Source of the DNA: Candidatus Sumerlaeota bacterium
GTDB taxonomy: Bacteria; Sumerlaeota; Sumerlaeia; UBA8349
Length of the DNA stretch: 8,316 bases
Assembly (NCBI GenBank): GCA_003501375.1
Contig: DNPO01000477.1
Span: 1-8,316, forward strand
Direction of reading: 5' to 3'
Both the position numbers and the translations under genes were made by a program. Positions 1-6,555 of the stretch are shown here, in pieces (the stretch's first letter is position 1; each line of letters opens with the position of its first letter). The notes under the pieces are model-generated. The model was not told the origin of the DNA. It saw nothing but the letters and a program-made list of their open reading frames with translations, and did no database searches.

Positions 1-779
1 GCAAGGGCACCAAGGTGTTTGCGCTGTCGGGCAAGGTGGTTCGTACCGGTCTGGTGGAAGTCGCAATGGGTACCAAAGTGCGCGACATCATCTTCAGCAT
101 CGGCGGCGGCATTGCCAAGGGGCGCACCTTCAAAGCGGTTCAGATGGGTGGGCCTTCCGGCGGTTGTATTCCCACGTCGCAACTGGACATCGACATTGAC
201 TATGAGTCGCTCAAGACCGTGGGCGCGATGATGGGTTCCGGCGGGATGGTCGTCATGGATGACAAGAACTGCATGGTCGATGTGGCCAAGTTTTTCATGG
301 ACTTTATCCAGCGCGAGAGTTGCGGTAAGTGCATCCCCTGTCGCGAGGGTACGCGTCGCATGTTGGAAATTTTGCAGCGTATTACGCGTGGCCGTCGTAA
401 TGAAAAAGGCGTCGAGGCGTTGGAGCGTTTCCAGGGCGTGCTGTACCTGAAGCGTTTGGCGCAGGTGATTCAGGACACCAGCCTGTGCGGGCTGGGGCAG
501 ACGGCTCCGAACCCTGTGCTGAGCACGTTGCGCTGGTTCCGCGATGAGTACGAAGAGCACATTTACGACCGGCATTGCCGTGCGGGGGCCTGTACGGAAC
601 TGTTGAATTATACGATTGATTCTGAGAAGTGTACGGGTTGTACGGCGTGTGCGCGCAAGTGTCCGTCGAATGCAATTATGGGCAACCCGAAGACGCCACA
701 CTACATCATTCCCGACAAGTGTATCGGTTGCGGTACGTGCGTGGATGTGTGCCGCTTCGGGGCTGTTAAGGCGGAGTAA
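1..779 (+). CDS. hydB: [FeFe]-hydrogenase subunit beta (NuoF-like, HydB/HndC), C-terminal part
   Basis: This is the NADH/FMN-side subunit of a soluble multimeric [FeFe]-hydrogenase, passing electrons between NAD(P)H and HydA in the cytoplasm. The reading frame is open to the left edge (codons from base 3), so the N-terminal thioredoxin-like and FMN/NADH-binding parts are outside the window. Counting from the Val codon at base 15, the SLBB region comes first (about residues 5-65). The NuoF-type [4Fe-4S] motif ESCGKCIPCREGTRR follows, with C103, C106 and C109, and the fourth ligand C158 in DTSLCGLGQ. A C-terminal 2x[4Fe-4S] ferredoxin domain follows (C206/209/212/216 and C236/239/242/246). That ferredoxin tail is typical of hydrogenase HydB and absent from respiratory NuoF, which favours the hydrogenase call. 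hydA follows after 198 bp. An NADP-linked HndC or a NuoF-like formate dehydrogenase subunit is less likely given hydA next door. Confidence 0.93.
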   Translation, partial: KGTKVFALSGKVVRTGLVEVAMGTKVRDIIFSIGGGIAKGRTFKAVQMGGPSGGCIPTSQLDIDIDYESLKTVGAMMGSGGMVVMDDKNCMVDVAKFFMDFIQRESCGKCIPCREGTRRMLEILQRITRGRRNEKGVEALERFQGVLYLKRLAQVIQDTSLCGLGQTAPNPVLSTLRWFRDEYEEHIYDRHCRAGACTELLNYTIDSEKCTGCTACARKCPSNAIMGNPKTPHYIIPDKCIGCGTCVDVCRFGAVKAE

Positions 780-977
780 AGAAATAGGGATGAGGGATGA
801 AAGAAAGGGATGAGGGCAGAGGGATGAAAACGGATTGTCAGTTTTTTATTTTTCCCCTCTTGCCTCTTTCCATCAGTAACCGAAACATCAACCGTTACGC
901 AGTTTCATCCCTCTGCCCTCATCCCTTTCTCACGATTTCCCCATTTTTTTGACATCAACCAAGAAGAGGGTTTTCCC
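780..977 (+). repeat. Intergenic inverted repeat of GGGATGA heptamers (copy 1)
   Basis: This hydB-hydA gap holds a perfect 28-bp inverted repeat: the left arm is 802-829 and the right arm 903-930, separated by 73 bases. The left arm is built of 7-bp units (GGGATGA 807-813, GGGCAGA 814-820, GGGATGA 821-827). Two further GGGATGA units lie just outside it at 787-793 and 794-800 with no partner on the right. The spacer contains a pyrimidine-rich stretch (about 840-870) and no recognisable gene. No T-run follows the right arm, so it is not a standard intrinsic terminator in the plus direction. A related copy lies at 6562-6642. Function is unknown; it could be a dispersed repeat family, an mRNA processing or stability hairpin, or a cruciform site. 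Confidence 0.85.
961..970 (+). promoter_or_regulatory. Ribosome binding site of hydA
   Basis: The purine-rich AAGAAGAGGG lies 7 bases before the ATG at 978. It contains GAGG, complementary to the 16S rRNA 3' end, and supports that start. It lies 30 bases after the inverted-repeat arm ends, so the hairpin would leave it accessible. Confidence 0.7.
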
Positions 978-2699
978 ATGACAACGATAGAGGTAAATGG
1001 CAAGCAGGTGGAAGCGAAGCCGGGTGAGATGCTGCTGACCACGCTCAACCGTGCGGGCATCAAGGTGCCGACGCTTTGTAATCTGGAAGACTTGTTCCCC
1101 ACGGGCGCGTGCCGCATGTGCGTGGTGGAAGTGGAGGGGCAGCGCAATCTGGTTCCCAGTTGTGCATTCCCCGTGGCTGAAGGTATGAAGGTGAAAACGC
1201 ACAGCGACCGTACGTTGCGCGCGCGTAAAACCATTATTGAGTTGTTACTGTCGAACCACCCGGACGATTGCCTGTACTGCGTGCGGAGTGGCAGTTGTGA
1301 ACTGCAAACGTTGGCTCAGGAACTGGGCGTGCGGCAGCGTCGCTATGCCGGGCGTAAGAGTTCGTACAAACTGGACCTTTCCAACCCGTCCATTGTGCGT
1401 GATCCTGAGAAGTGCATCCTGTGCGGCAAGTGTGTGCGCGTGTGTGAAGAGGTGCAGGGTGTTTGCGCAATTGACTTTGCGGGACGCGGCAGCAAGGCGA
1501 CCGTTTGCACGGCGTTTGATGAGGGTTTGAATGTTTCGAGTTGCATCAACTGCGGTCAGTGTATTCGCGTGTGCCCCACGGGTGCGTTGCGCGAACAGAG
1601 CAGCGCCAAGCAGGTAATGAGCGCGTTGCACGATCCGCAAAAAATCGCGGTGATTCAGCATGCGCCGTCTGTTTCGGTTACGATTGGCGAGGAGTTCGGC
1701 ATCAAGCCGGGGGTGGATGTGGCGGGTGTTCTGACTGCCGCGTTGCGTCGCTTGGGCTTCAAGCGCGTATTTGACACGAGTTACAGCGCCGACCTTACCA
1801 TTATGGAAGAGGCGTCCGAACTGGTGCATCGCGTGAAGACTGGTGGCGTGTTGCCGATGATGACCAGTTGTTCTCCGGGCTGGATCAAGTTTGTCGAGCA
1901 GTACTACCCCGATTTCATCGATAATCTGTCCACCTGCAAAAGCCCGCAGCAAATGCTGGGCGCGATGATTAAGAGTTATTTTGCTCGGAAGGAAAATCTG
2001 GATCCATCCAAAATTTATAGCGTTGCCATTATGCCCTGCACCGCGAAAAAGTTCGAGATCACGCGTCCCGAGATGTCCGAGCATGGAGTGTCGGACATCG
2101 ACGCGGTTTTGACAACTCGGGAAATTGCTCGCATGATTCGTCAGCACGGACTCGACTTGAGCAATATGGAGCCAGAAGAACCTGATCTGCCGTTTGGTGA
2201 GCGTAGCACGGCGGGCAAGTTGTTTGGCGCTACGGGTGGCGTGATGGAAGCGGCGGTTCGTACGGCATATCACATGTTGACGGGCGAGGAATTGGGTGAG
2301 TTAAAAATCCAGGCGCTGCGCGGTTTCAAGGGGCGCAAGGAAGCCACGGTGGAAATCGCTGGCATTAATGTTGGCGTTGCAGTGGTGAGTGGTTTGGCCA
2401 ATGCGCGCGCGTTGTTGGAAGAAATCAAGGCCGGACGCAAAGACATTCACTTTATCGAAGTAATGACGTGTCCTGGCGGTTGCGTGAACGGTGGGGGACA
2501 GCCTTTGTGCGCAAACATGGAATCGATCAAGGCGCGTATGCAGGCCCTGTATAACATTGATCGCGATGGGCCGATTCGCACCTCGCACAGCAACTCGGCG
2601 GTTCAGCAACTCTACAAGGAGTTTTTGGGCGAGCCGTTGGGCGAGAAGAGTCATCATCTGCTGCACACGCACTACGCCAAGCGCGAAGTGGTGCTGTAA
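978..2699 (+). CDS. hydA: [FeFe]-hydrogenase catalytic subunit alpha (HydA, group A, NAD-linked type)
   Basis: This is the catalytic subunit, interconverting H2 with protons and electrons at the H-cluster; with HydB and HydC it forms a cytoplasmic, probably bifurcating or NAD(P)-linked complex. At 573 aa it has the full group A architecture. There is a [2Fe-2S] domain (C34, C45, C48, C62), a His-ligated [4Fe-4S] motif (H94, C98, C101, C107) and two ferredoxin clusters (C146/149/152/156 and C189/192/195/199). The H-cluster domain has L1 TSCSPGW (C298), L2 MPCTAKKFE (C354) and L3 EVMTCPGGCVNGGGQP (C498, C502). The small-subunit-like tail spans about 518-573 (SHxN, LYKEFLG, LLHTHY). Proton-relay residues matching those of Clostridium pasteurianum CpI are present: E278, E281, S318 and C298. 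In L1 the usual CysCys pair reads Cys-Ser, a variant I recall as common in NAD-linked enzymes. The start at 978 is backed by its ribosome site and by the normal family N-terminus. Confidence 0.97.
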   Translation: MTTIEVNGKQVEAKPGEMLLTTLNRAGIKVPTLCNLEDLFPTGACRMCVVEVEGQRNLVPSCAFPVAEGMKVKTHSDRTLRARKTIIELLLSNHPDDCLYCVRSGSCELQTLAQELGVRQRRYAGRKSSYKLDLSNPSIVRDPEKCILCGKCVRVCEEVQGVCAIDFAGRGSKATVCTAFDEGLNVSSCINCGQCIRVCPTGALREQSSAKQVMSALHDPQKIAVIQHAPSVSVTIGEEFGIKPGVDVAGVLTAALRRLGFKRVFDTSYSADLTIMEEASELVHRVKTGGVLPMMTSCSPGWIKFVEQYYPDFIDNLSTCKSPQQMLGAMIKSYFARKENLDPSKIYSVAIMPCTAKKFEITRPEMSEHGVSDIDAVLTTREIARMIRQHGLDLSNMEPEEPDLPFGERSTAGKLFGATGGVMEAAVRTAYHMLTGEELGELKIQALRGFKGRKEATVEIAGINVGVAVVSGLANARALLEEIKAGRKDIHFIEVMTCPGGCVNGGGQPLCANMESIKARMQALYNIDRDGPIRTSHSNSAVQQLYKEFLGEPLGEKSHHLLHTHYAKREVVL

Positions 2700-2829
2700 G
2701 AATTAGGAATTAGGAATTACGAATTAGGAATGCAAAGACAACCCCGTCCGCTCTTCCTGGTTCGTAATTCCTAAGCGTCAAGCGCTTTCAATTCCTAATT
2801 CCTAATTCCTAATTCGTAATTGGTTTTCC
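2700..2829 (+). repeat. Intergenic inverted repeat of TTAGGAA heptamers
   Basis: The hydA-hydS gap begins one base after the hydA stop codon with four 7-bp units (TTAGGAA 2703-2709 and 2710-2716, TTACGAA 2717-2723, TTAGGAA 2724-2730). The opposite orientation appears as two units at 2761-2774 and four units at 2792-2819. The longest perfect pairing is 17 bp (2715-2731 with 2805-2821). An alternative 14-bp pairing joins 2710-2723 to 2761-2774, so two mutually exclusive folds are possible. The right arm ends only 8 bases before the ATG at 2830. There is no T-run of terminator type and no open reading frame. The unit sequence differs from the GGGATGA repeats, but the 7-bp period and inverted layout are the same. 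Confidence 0.85.
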
Positions 2830-4896
2830 ATGCGTCATCGCAACAACAGTCCCATGATCACCACCATCAAGGAACGGTGCCGCGTGTGCTATTCCTGCGT
2901 GCGGGATTGTCCTGCGCGTGCCATTCGGATCGCGGATGGTCAGGCGGAGGTGATTCCGGCGCGTTGCATCGGGTGCGGCAACTGTGTGCGTGTGTGCAGC
3001 CAGCGGGCAAAACGCGTGCTGGATGGTACGGGAGATGTACGGGACTTGCTGGCTTCAGGCGCTCCCGTGGTGGCGATTGTTGCACCAAGTTTTCCCGCGG
3101 AGTTTGTGGATGTTGCACCGCAAGTCGTGGCAGGCATGATTCGCGCGATGGGGTTTGACTATGTGGTGGAAGCGGCGTTTGGCGCAGATTTGGTGGCATG
3201 GCGCTACCGCCGCCTGATGAGTGAAAATCCCGAAACACGGTATATTTCGACAACGTGTCCGGCGGTGATCGGGTTTGTGGAACGGTACCTGCCGCAATTG
3301 ATTCCGCATCTCGCGCCGGTGGTTTCGCCGATGATTGCTACCGCACGTGCGTTGCGTAAATTGCATGGGCCGGAACTGAAGATGGTGTTCATTGGGCCGT
3401 GCATTGCGAAAAAGGGCGAAGCGGCTAGCGAGCCGGTGTGGGATGAAATCAACGGCGTGCTGACCTTTCGCGAGGCGCGCGAGATGATGAGTGCGTCGGG
3501 CATTACCCCCCATGCGCTGTCGCGTGATCCCGAGCGGGGCCGTCGGCACAATGTGCATGATCTGGCGGCAAACGATCCACTGGCGATGGATTTTGATCCG
3601 CCGCATCCCGGAACGGGTGCGTTGTTTGCTATCAGCCGTGGGCTGGTGCAGGCGGCTGGGTTGACGGAAAATCTGCTGAGTAACGATGTGGTGGCAACGG
3701 ATGGACGGCGTGAATTTGTCGAAGCGCTCAATGCGTTTGACAAAGGCAGTTTGCAGCCGCGTTTATTAGAGGTGCTTTGTTGCGAAGGGTGCATTATGGG
3801 TGCGGGCATGACGTCGGATGATGCCATGTTCCAGCGTCGGCGGCATGTGAGCGAGTACGTGCGCGACCGCATTACGGAGATGGATACAGATGCGTGGCAA
3901 GACGATCTAACCGGGTTTGAAGACTTGGACTTGGGCCGAACGTTTCTTCCGAATGACCAGCGGCAGCAATTTCCCAGTATGGCGGAGTTGCGTGCTATTT
4001 TGGAACGCATGGGTAAGCGGAGGGTGGAGGACGAGTTGAACTGCGGCGCGTGCGGGTACGAGACGTGCGCCGAGCATGCGATTGCGATCTACAAAGGGCG
4101 TGCGGAAAATGAGATGTGCTTGCCATACACCATTGAGCGCTTGCGGCATGCGCTCAAGGAATTGGGTAGTGCGCAGGAAGCGCTGGTGCATTCGGAGAAG
4201 TTGGCGAACATGGGCCAACTGGCTGCCGGTATCGCACACGAGGTGAACAATCCCATCGGCATCGTGCTGATGTACAGCCACTTGTTGCTGGAAACGTTGC
4301 CCGCTGATTCGCAACAACGGGCCGATCTGGAGATGATTGTAGAGCATGCGGAACGCTGCAAAACGATTGTGGCGGGACTGTTGAACTTCTCGCGGCAGAA
4401 CAAGATCACGCGGAAGCAGACGGATGTGGAGGAACTGATTGGTCGGTTGGAACGCGCTATTACACTGCCCCCGAATGTGCGCCTGAGTGTGGAACATTAT
4501 CTGGATGACCGCTTCTTTAATGTGGATGCGGATCAGGTGTTGCAGGTGCTGGTCAATTTGTCTAATAATGCGATTGGTGCGATGGGGGTGAAGACTGATG
4601 GTGAGTTGTCTATCGCGACTTCGGGTAACGGGCAGGAAGTGGTGATCGAGATTACGGATAATGGAGTTGGTATTTCTGAGGAGAATTTGAAACACTTGTT
4701 TCAACCATTTTTCACTACCAAGGAAGCGGGCAAGGGAACAGGACTTGGTTTGGCGGTGAGTTATGGTATTATCAAAATGCATCGGGGAGACATTCGTGTA
4801 AAAACCAACGCGAATCCGGTAAAAGGTCCGACCGGTACCACCTTCCGGGTGGTCTTGCCGCGTATCGGCGATGAAAGTTTGGAACCAGCCGTATAA
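2830..4896 (+). CDS. hydS: HydS-type sensor: ferredoxin + H-cluster domain + [4Fe-4S] + histidine kinase
   Basis: This is a predicted cytoplasmic H2/redox sensor kinase (688 aa), matching the histidine-kinase-linked group C [FeFe]-hydrogenase class. Two [4Fe-4S] ferredoxin sites come first (C17/20/23/27 and C46/49/52/56). The H-cluster-type domain (about 75-345) has L1 STTCPAV (C143), L2 GPCIAKKGE (C191) and a shortened L3 EVLCCEGCIMGAG (C317/C318, C321). A further [4Fe-4S] domain has C405, C408, C413 and C430. After a short helical linker (about 432-457) comes the DHp domain with phospho-accepting H470 (AHEVNNP), then the ATPase domain: N-box about N576-N580, G1 DNGVGI at 610, F-box FQPFF, G2 GKGTGLGL at 634. 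No PAS domain, signal peptide or membrane segment is seen. Proton-relay residues are replaced (see findings), arguing for sensing over turnover. The ATG at 2854 (residue 9) is an alternative start that fits the usual MIxTIKERCRVC-like beginning; neither start has a clear ribosome site. Confidence 0.92.
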   Translation: MRHRNNSPMITTIKERCRVCYSCVRDCPARAIRIADGQAEVIPARCIGCGNCVRVCSQRAKRVLDGTGDVRDLLASGAPVVAIVAPSFPAEFVDVAPQVVAGMIRAMGFDYVVEAAFGADLVAWRYRRLMSENPETRYISTTCPAVIGFVERYLPQLIPHLAPVVSPMIATARALRKLHGPELKMVFIGPCIAKKGEAASEPVWDEINGVLTFREAREMMSASGITPHALSRDPERGRRHNVHDLAANDPLAMDFDPPHPGTGALFAISRGLVQAAGLTENLLSNDVVATDGRREFVEALNAFDKGSLQPRLLEVLCCEGCIMGAGMTSDDAMFQRRRHVSEYVRDRITEMDTDAWQDDLTGFEDLDLGRTFLPNDQRQQFPSMAELRAILERMGKRRVEDELNCGACGYETCAEHAIAIYKGRAENEMCLPYTIERLRHALKELGSAQEALVHSEKLANMGQLAAGIAHEVNNPIGIVLMYSHLLLETLPADSQQRADLEMIVEHAERCKTIVAGLLNFSRQNKITRKQTDVEELIGRLERAITLPPNVRLSVEHYLDDRFFNVDADQVLQVLVNLSNNAIGAMGVKTDGELSIATSGNGQEVVIEITDNGVGISEENLKHLFQPFFTTKEAGKGTGLGLAVSYGIIKMHRGDIRVKTNANPVKGPTGTTFRVVLPRIGDESLEPAV

Positions 4897-4910
4897 TCAT
4901 CAATCAATAC

Positions 4911-4917
4911 AAAGGGG
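4911..4917 (+). promoter_or_regulatory. Ribosome binding site of the stand-alone receiver gene
   Basis: AAAGGGG lies 6 bases before the ATG at 4924, inside the short 27-bp gap after the sensor kinase gene. It is a strong Shine-Dalgarno match and fixes the start. This is the only gap in the plus-strand cluster without an inverted repeat, suggesting that the two genes are translated from one message. Confidence 0.7.
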
Positions 4918-4923
4918 AACAAC

Positions 4924-5334
4924 ATGTCTGAAAAAGCGCAGGGCAAAAAACCGATCAAAGTGCTGATTGTGGATGACGACCAAGACTTCCGCATGCAGGC
5001 GCGGCTTCAGTTGGAAGCCGATGGACACAAGGTGGTGGAGGCTGAAAATACCGAAATAGCGCGTCAACTGTTGGTTGATGAGAAACCTGATATTGCCATT
5101 GTGGATCTGATGATGGATGAGGTGGATGCGGGTTTCACGCTTTGCTACCAGATGAAGAAGACCTACCCGAATATGCCGATAATTCTGGCCACGGGCGCAG
5201 CGAGCGAGACGGGGATCGAGTTCGATTCTTCCACCGATGAAGAGCGCTCCTGGGTGAAGGCTGATGTTGTTTTAAACAAACCGATCCGTTTTGAGCAGTT
5301 GACAACTGAAATTCATCGGTTGTTGGATAAATAA
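4924..5334 (+). CDS. Stand-alone receiver-domain response regulator
   Basis: This is a single receiver (REC) domain of 136 aa with no output domain, probably the phosphate acceptor of the sensor kinase encoded 27 bp upstream. The receiver signature is complete: acidic pocket D17/D18 (LIVDDDQDF), phospho-acceptor D61 (IVDLMM), T90 (LATGA) and K119 (NKPI). The loop between T90 and K119 is 29 residues, against 22 in CheY and in the neighbouring receiver. It carries a charged stretch (EFDSSTDEERSWVKAD) that could be a specific partner surface. The protein may act as a phosphorelay shuttle like Spo0F, as a phosphate sink, or by binding a target protein. Which of these applies cannot be told from sequence. 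Confidence 0.92.
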   Translation: MSEKAQGKKPIKVLIVDDDQDFRMQARLQLEADGHKVVEAENTEIARQLLVDEKPDIAIVDLMMDEVDAGFTLCYQMKKTYPNMPIILATGAASETGIEFDSSTDEERSWVKADVVLNKPIRFEQLTTEIHRLLDK

Positions 5335-5418
5335 AAGAGTGGACGGGGTGGGCTAAATAAGCAGAATGGACTGAGGTTTTGCAGTCCGTTTAGTCCGCCC
5401 CTTCTGCAAAGGTTTCTC
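5335..5418 (+). repeat. Intergenic imperfect hairpin between the receiver and receiver-kinase genes
   Basis: The gap folds into a two-part hairpin. The outer stem pairs 5345-5358 with 5388-5401, 14 bp of which three are G.U. The inner stem pairs 5368-5373 (GGACTG) with 5382-5387 (CAGTCC) around an 8-base loop, leaving a 9-base bulge at 5359-5367. The bulge segment GCAGAA (5361-5366) can instead pair with TTCTGC (5402-5407), which lies directly before the ribosome site AAAGG (5408-5412). Alternative folds near the start are therefore possible. No T-run follows. A 7-bp period is not obvious here, unlike in the other three gaps. Confidence 0.65.
5408..5412 (+). promoter_or_regulatory. Ribosome binding site of the receiver-histidine kinase gene
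   Basis: AAAGG lies 6 bases before the ATG at 5419. It abuts the intergenic hairpin, whose 3' flank ends at 5401-5407, so access to it could depend on the fold. Confidence 0.6.
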
Positions 5419-6555
5419 ATGAGCGAAATTCTCCGTATCCTCATTGTCGATGACGAAAGTGCCATGCGTAGCGTGGTGCGTCGCGTACTGCTTGGTTTGC
5501 AAGTGGCCGTTTCGGATGTGCATGTCAACGCAACCTTCGAATTGGACGAAGCATCCAGCGGCGAAGAAGCGCTGGAGAAAATTGCGACGAACAAACCGGA
5601 CCTCATGTTGCTCGACTTGAAACTACCGGGCATCAGCGGTCTCGACGTGTTGGAAAAACTCGCGGAAAATAAAACCGAAGTGTTGGTGGTGATGGTCACG
5701 GCGTATGCCACCATTCAGACGGCTGTTACGGCGACCAAGCAGGGGGCGTATGATTTTCTGGCCAAGCCCTTCACTCCGGACGACCTGCGCAACACGGTGC
5801 GCAAGGCCACGCGGCACATTGTGCTGCAGCGGCAGGCGCGGCAACTGGCCGAGGAAAAACGGCGTGTGCGTTTCGAATTTATCTCGGTGCTGGCGCATGA
5901 GTTGAAAGCGCCTATCAGTGCGGTTGAAGGGTACGTGGACACGCTGGAGAAGGATTTTGTCAAGAACGATCCGGAGATTTATGACAAGGTTTTGGAGCGC
6001 TGTCGCATCCGTTTGGAAGGCATGCGCAAGATTATTAACGATTTGCTGGATATGACGCGCATGGAGTCCGGGCGCAAAAAACGCGAACTGATTGAGTTGG
6101 ACGTCACGGAAGTGGCCAAGATTTCGATGGAGTCCATCCAGCCGTCTGCCGATCAAAAACGCATTGTTCTTGATCTTCGCGTGGATGGGCCGGTGCTTTT
6201 GCGCGCGGACCGTGCCGAGATGGAGATTGTTCTAAACAACTTAATTTCTAACGCGGTCAAGTACAACCGGGATGAGGGGCGGGTGGATGTTTCGATTGTT
6301 CGCGATGATGACCATGTGGTCATTCGCGTGGAGGACACCGGCATTGGATTGACGGAGGATGAAGCGGCCAAGTTGTTCAACGATTTTGTGCGCATCAAAA
6401 ACAACAAGACAAAAGACATCTTGGGCAGCGGCCTTGGCTTGTCTATTGTAAAAAAGATCGCGGAACTGTATCATGGCACTGCCGTCGTCGAGAGCGAACC
6501 CGACAAGGGGAGCGTATTTACGGTGACGCTTGGCGTGACAGAAGCGGCGGAGTAA
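5419..6555 (+). CDS. Hybrid protein: N-terminal receiver + histidine kinase
   Basis: This is a cytoplasmic two-component protein of 378 aa with the order receiver, DHp, ATPase. The receiver (about 5-125) has D11/D12, phospho-acceptor D66 (LLDLKLPG), T94 (VTAYAT) and K116 (AKPFTPDDL). A helical, probably coiled-coil linker (about 126-152) leads to the DHp domain with H160 (VLAHELKAPISAVEGY). The ATPase domain has an N-box around N274-N278 (NNLISNAVKYN), G1 at D306 (DTGIG) and G2 GSGLGLSIVKK from 336. There is no PAS domain, membrane segment or DNA-binding domain. The receiver-first order suggests a kinase whose activity is set by phosphorylation of its own receiver, possibly by the H-cluster sensor kinase two genes upstream. 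It would thus be the second step of a cascade; its own target is not in the window. Confidence 0.93.
   Translation: MSEILRILIVDDESAMRSVVRRVLLGLQVAVSDVHVNATFELDEASSGEEALEKIATNKPDLMLLDLKLPGISGLDVLEKLAENKTEVLVVMVTAYATIQTAVTATKQGAYDFLAKPFTPDDLRNTVRKATRHIVLQRQARQLAEEKRRVRFEFISVLAHELKAPISAVEGYVDTLEKDFVKNDPEIYDKVLERCRIRLEGMRKIINDLLDMTRMESGRKKRELIELDVTEVAKISMESIQPSADQKRIVLDLRVDGPVLLRADRAEMEIVLNNLISNAVKYNRDEGRVDVSIVRDDDHVVIRVEDTGIGLTEDEAAKLFNDFVRIKNNKTKDILGSGLGLSIVKKIAELYHGTAVVESEPDKGSVFTVTLGVTEAAE

Noticed and set aside
949..954. TTGACA as a -35 box for hydA
   Set aside because: A -10 box at normal spacing would fall at or beyond the ribosome site and ATG at 978, and no TATAAT-like sequence is there.
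1245..2273. Long minus-strand open frame of 342 codons opposite hydA
   Set aside because: It lies wholly antisense to a clearly conserved HydA, its translation has no recognisable motif, and similar long antisense frames lie opposite the other genes, as expected from the codon bias of the real strand.
830..2804. Equal 73-base spacers in the 802-930 and 2715-2821 inverted repeats
   Set aside because: The two spacers share no evident sequence and the third copy has a 15-base loop, so equal length is probably coincidence.
2700..2822. Possible CRISPR-like array
   Set aside because: The units are 7 bp, contiguous, and present in both orientations without unique spacers, so this is an inverted tandem repeat and not a CRISPR array.
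3204..4010. Minus-strand open frame of 268 codons opposite hydS
   Set aside because: It is antisense to the conserved H-cluster domain, has no family features and no ribosome site logic; it is a shadow frame.
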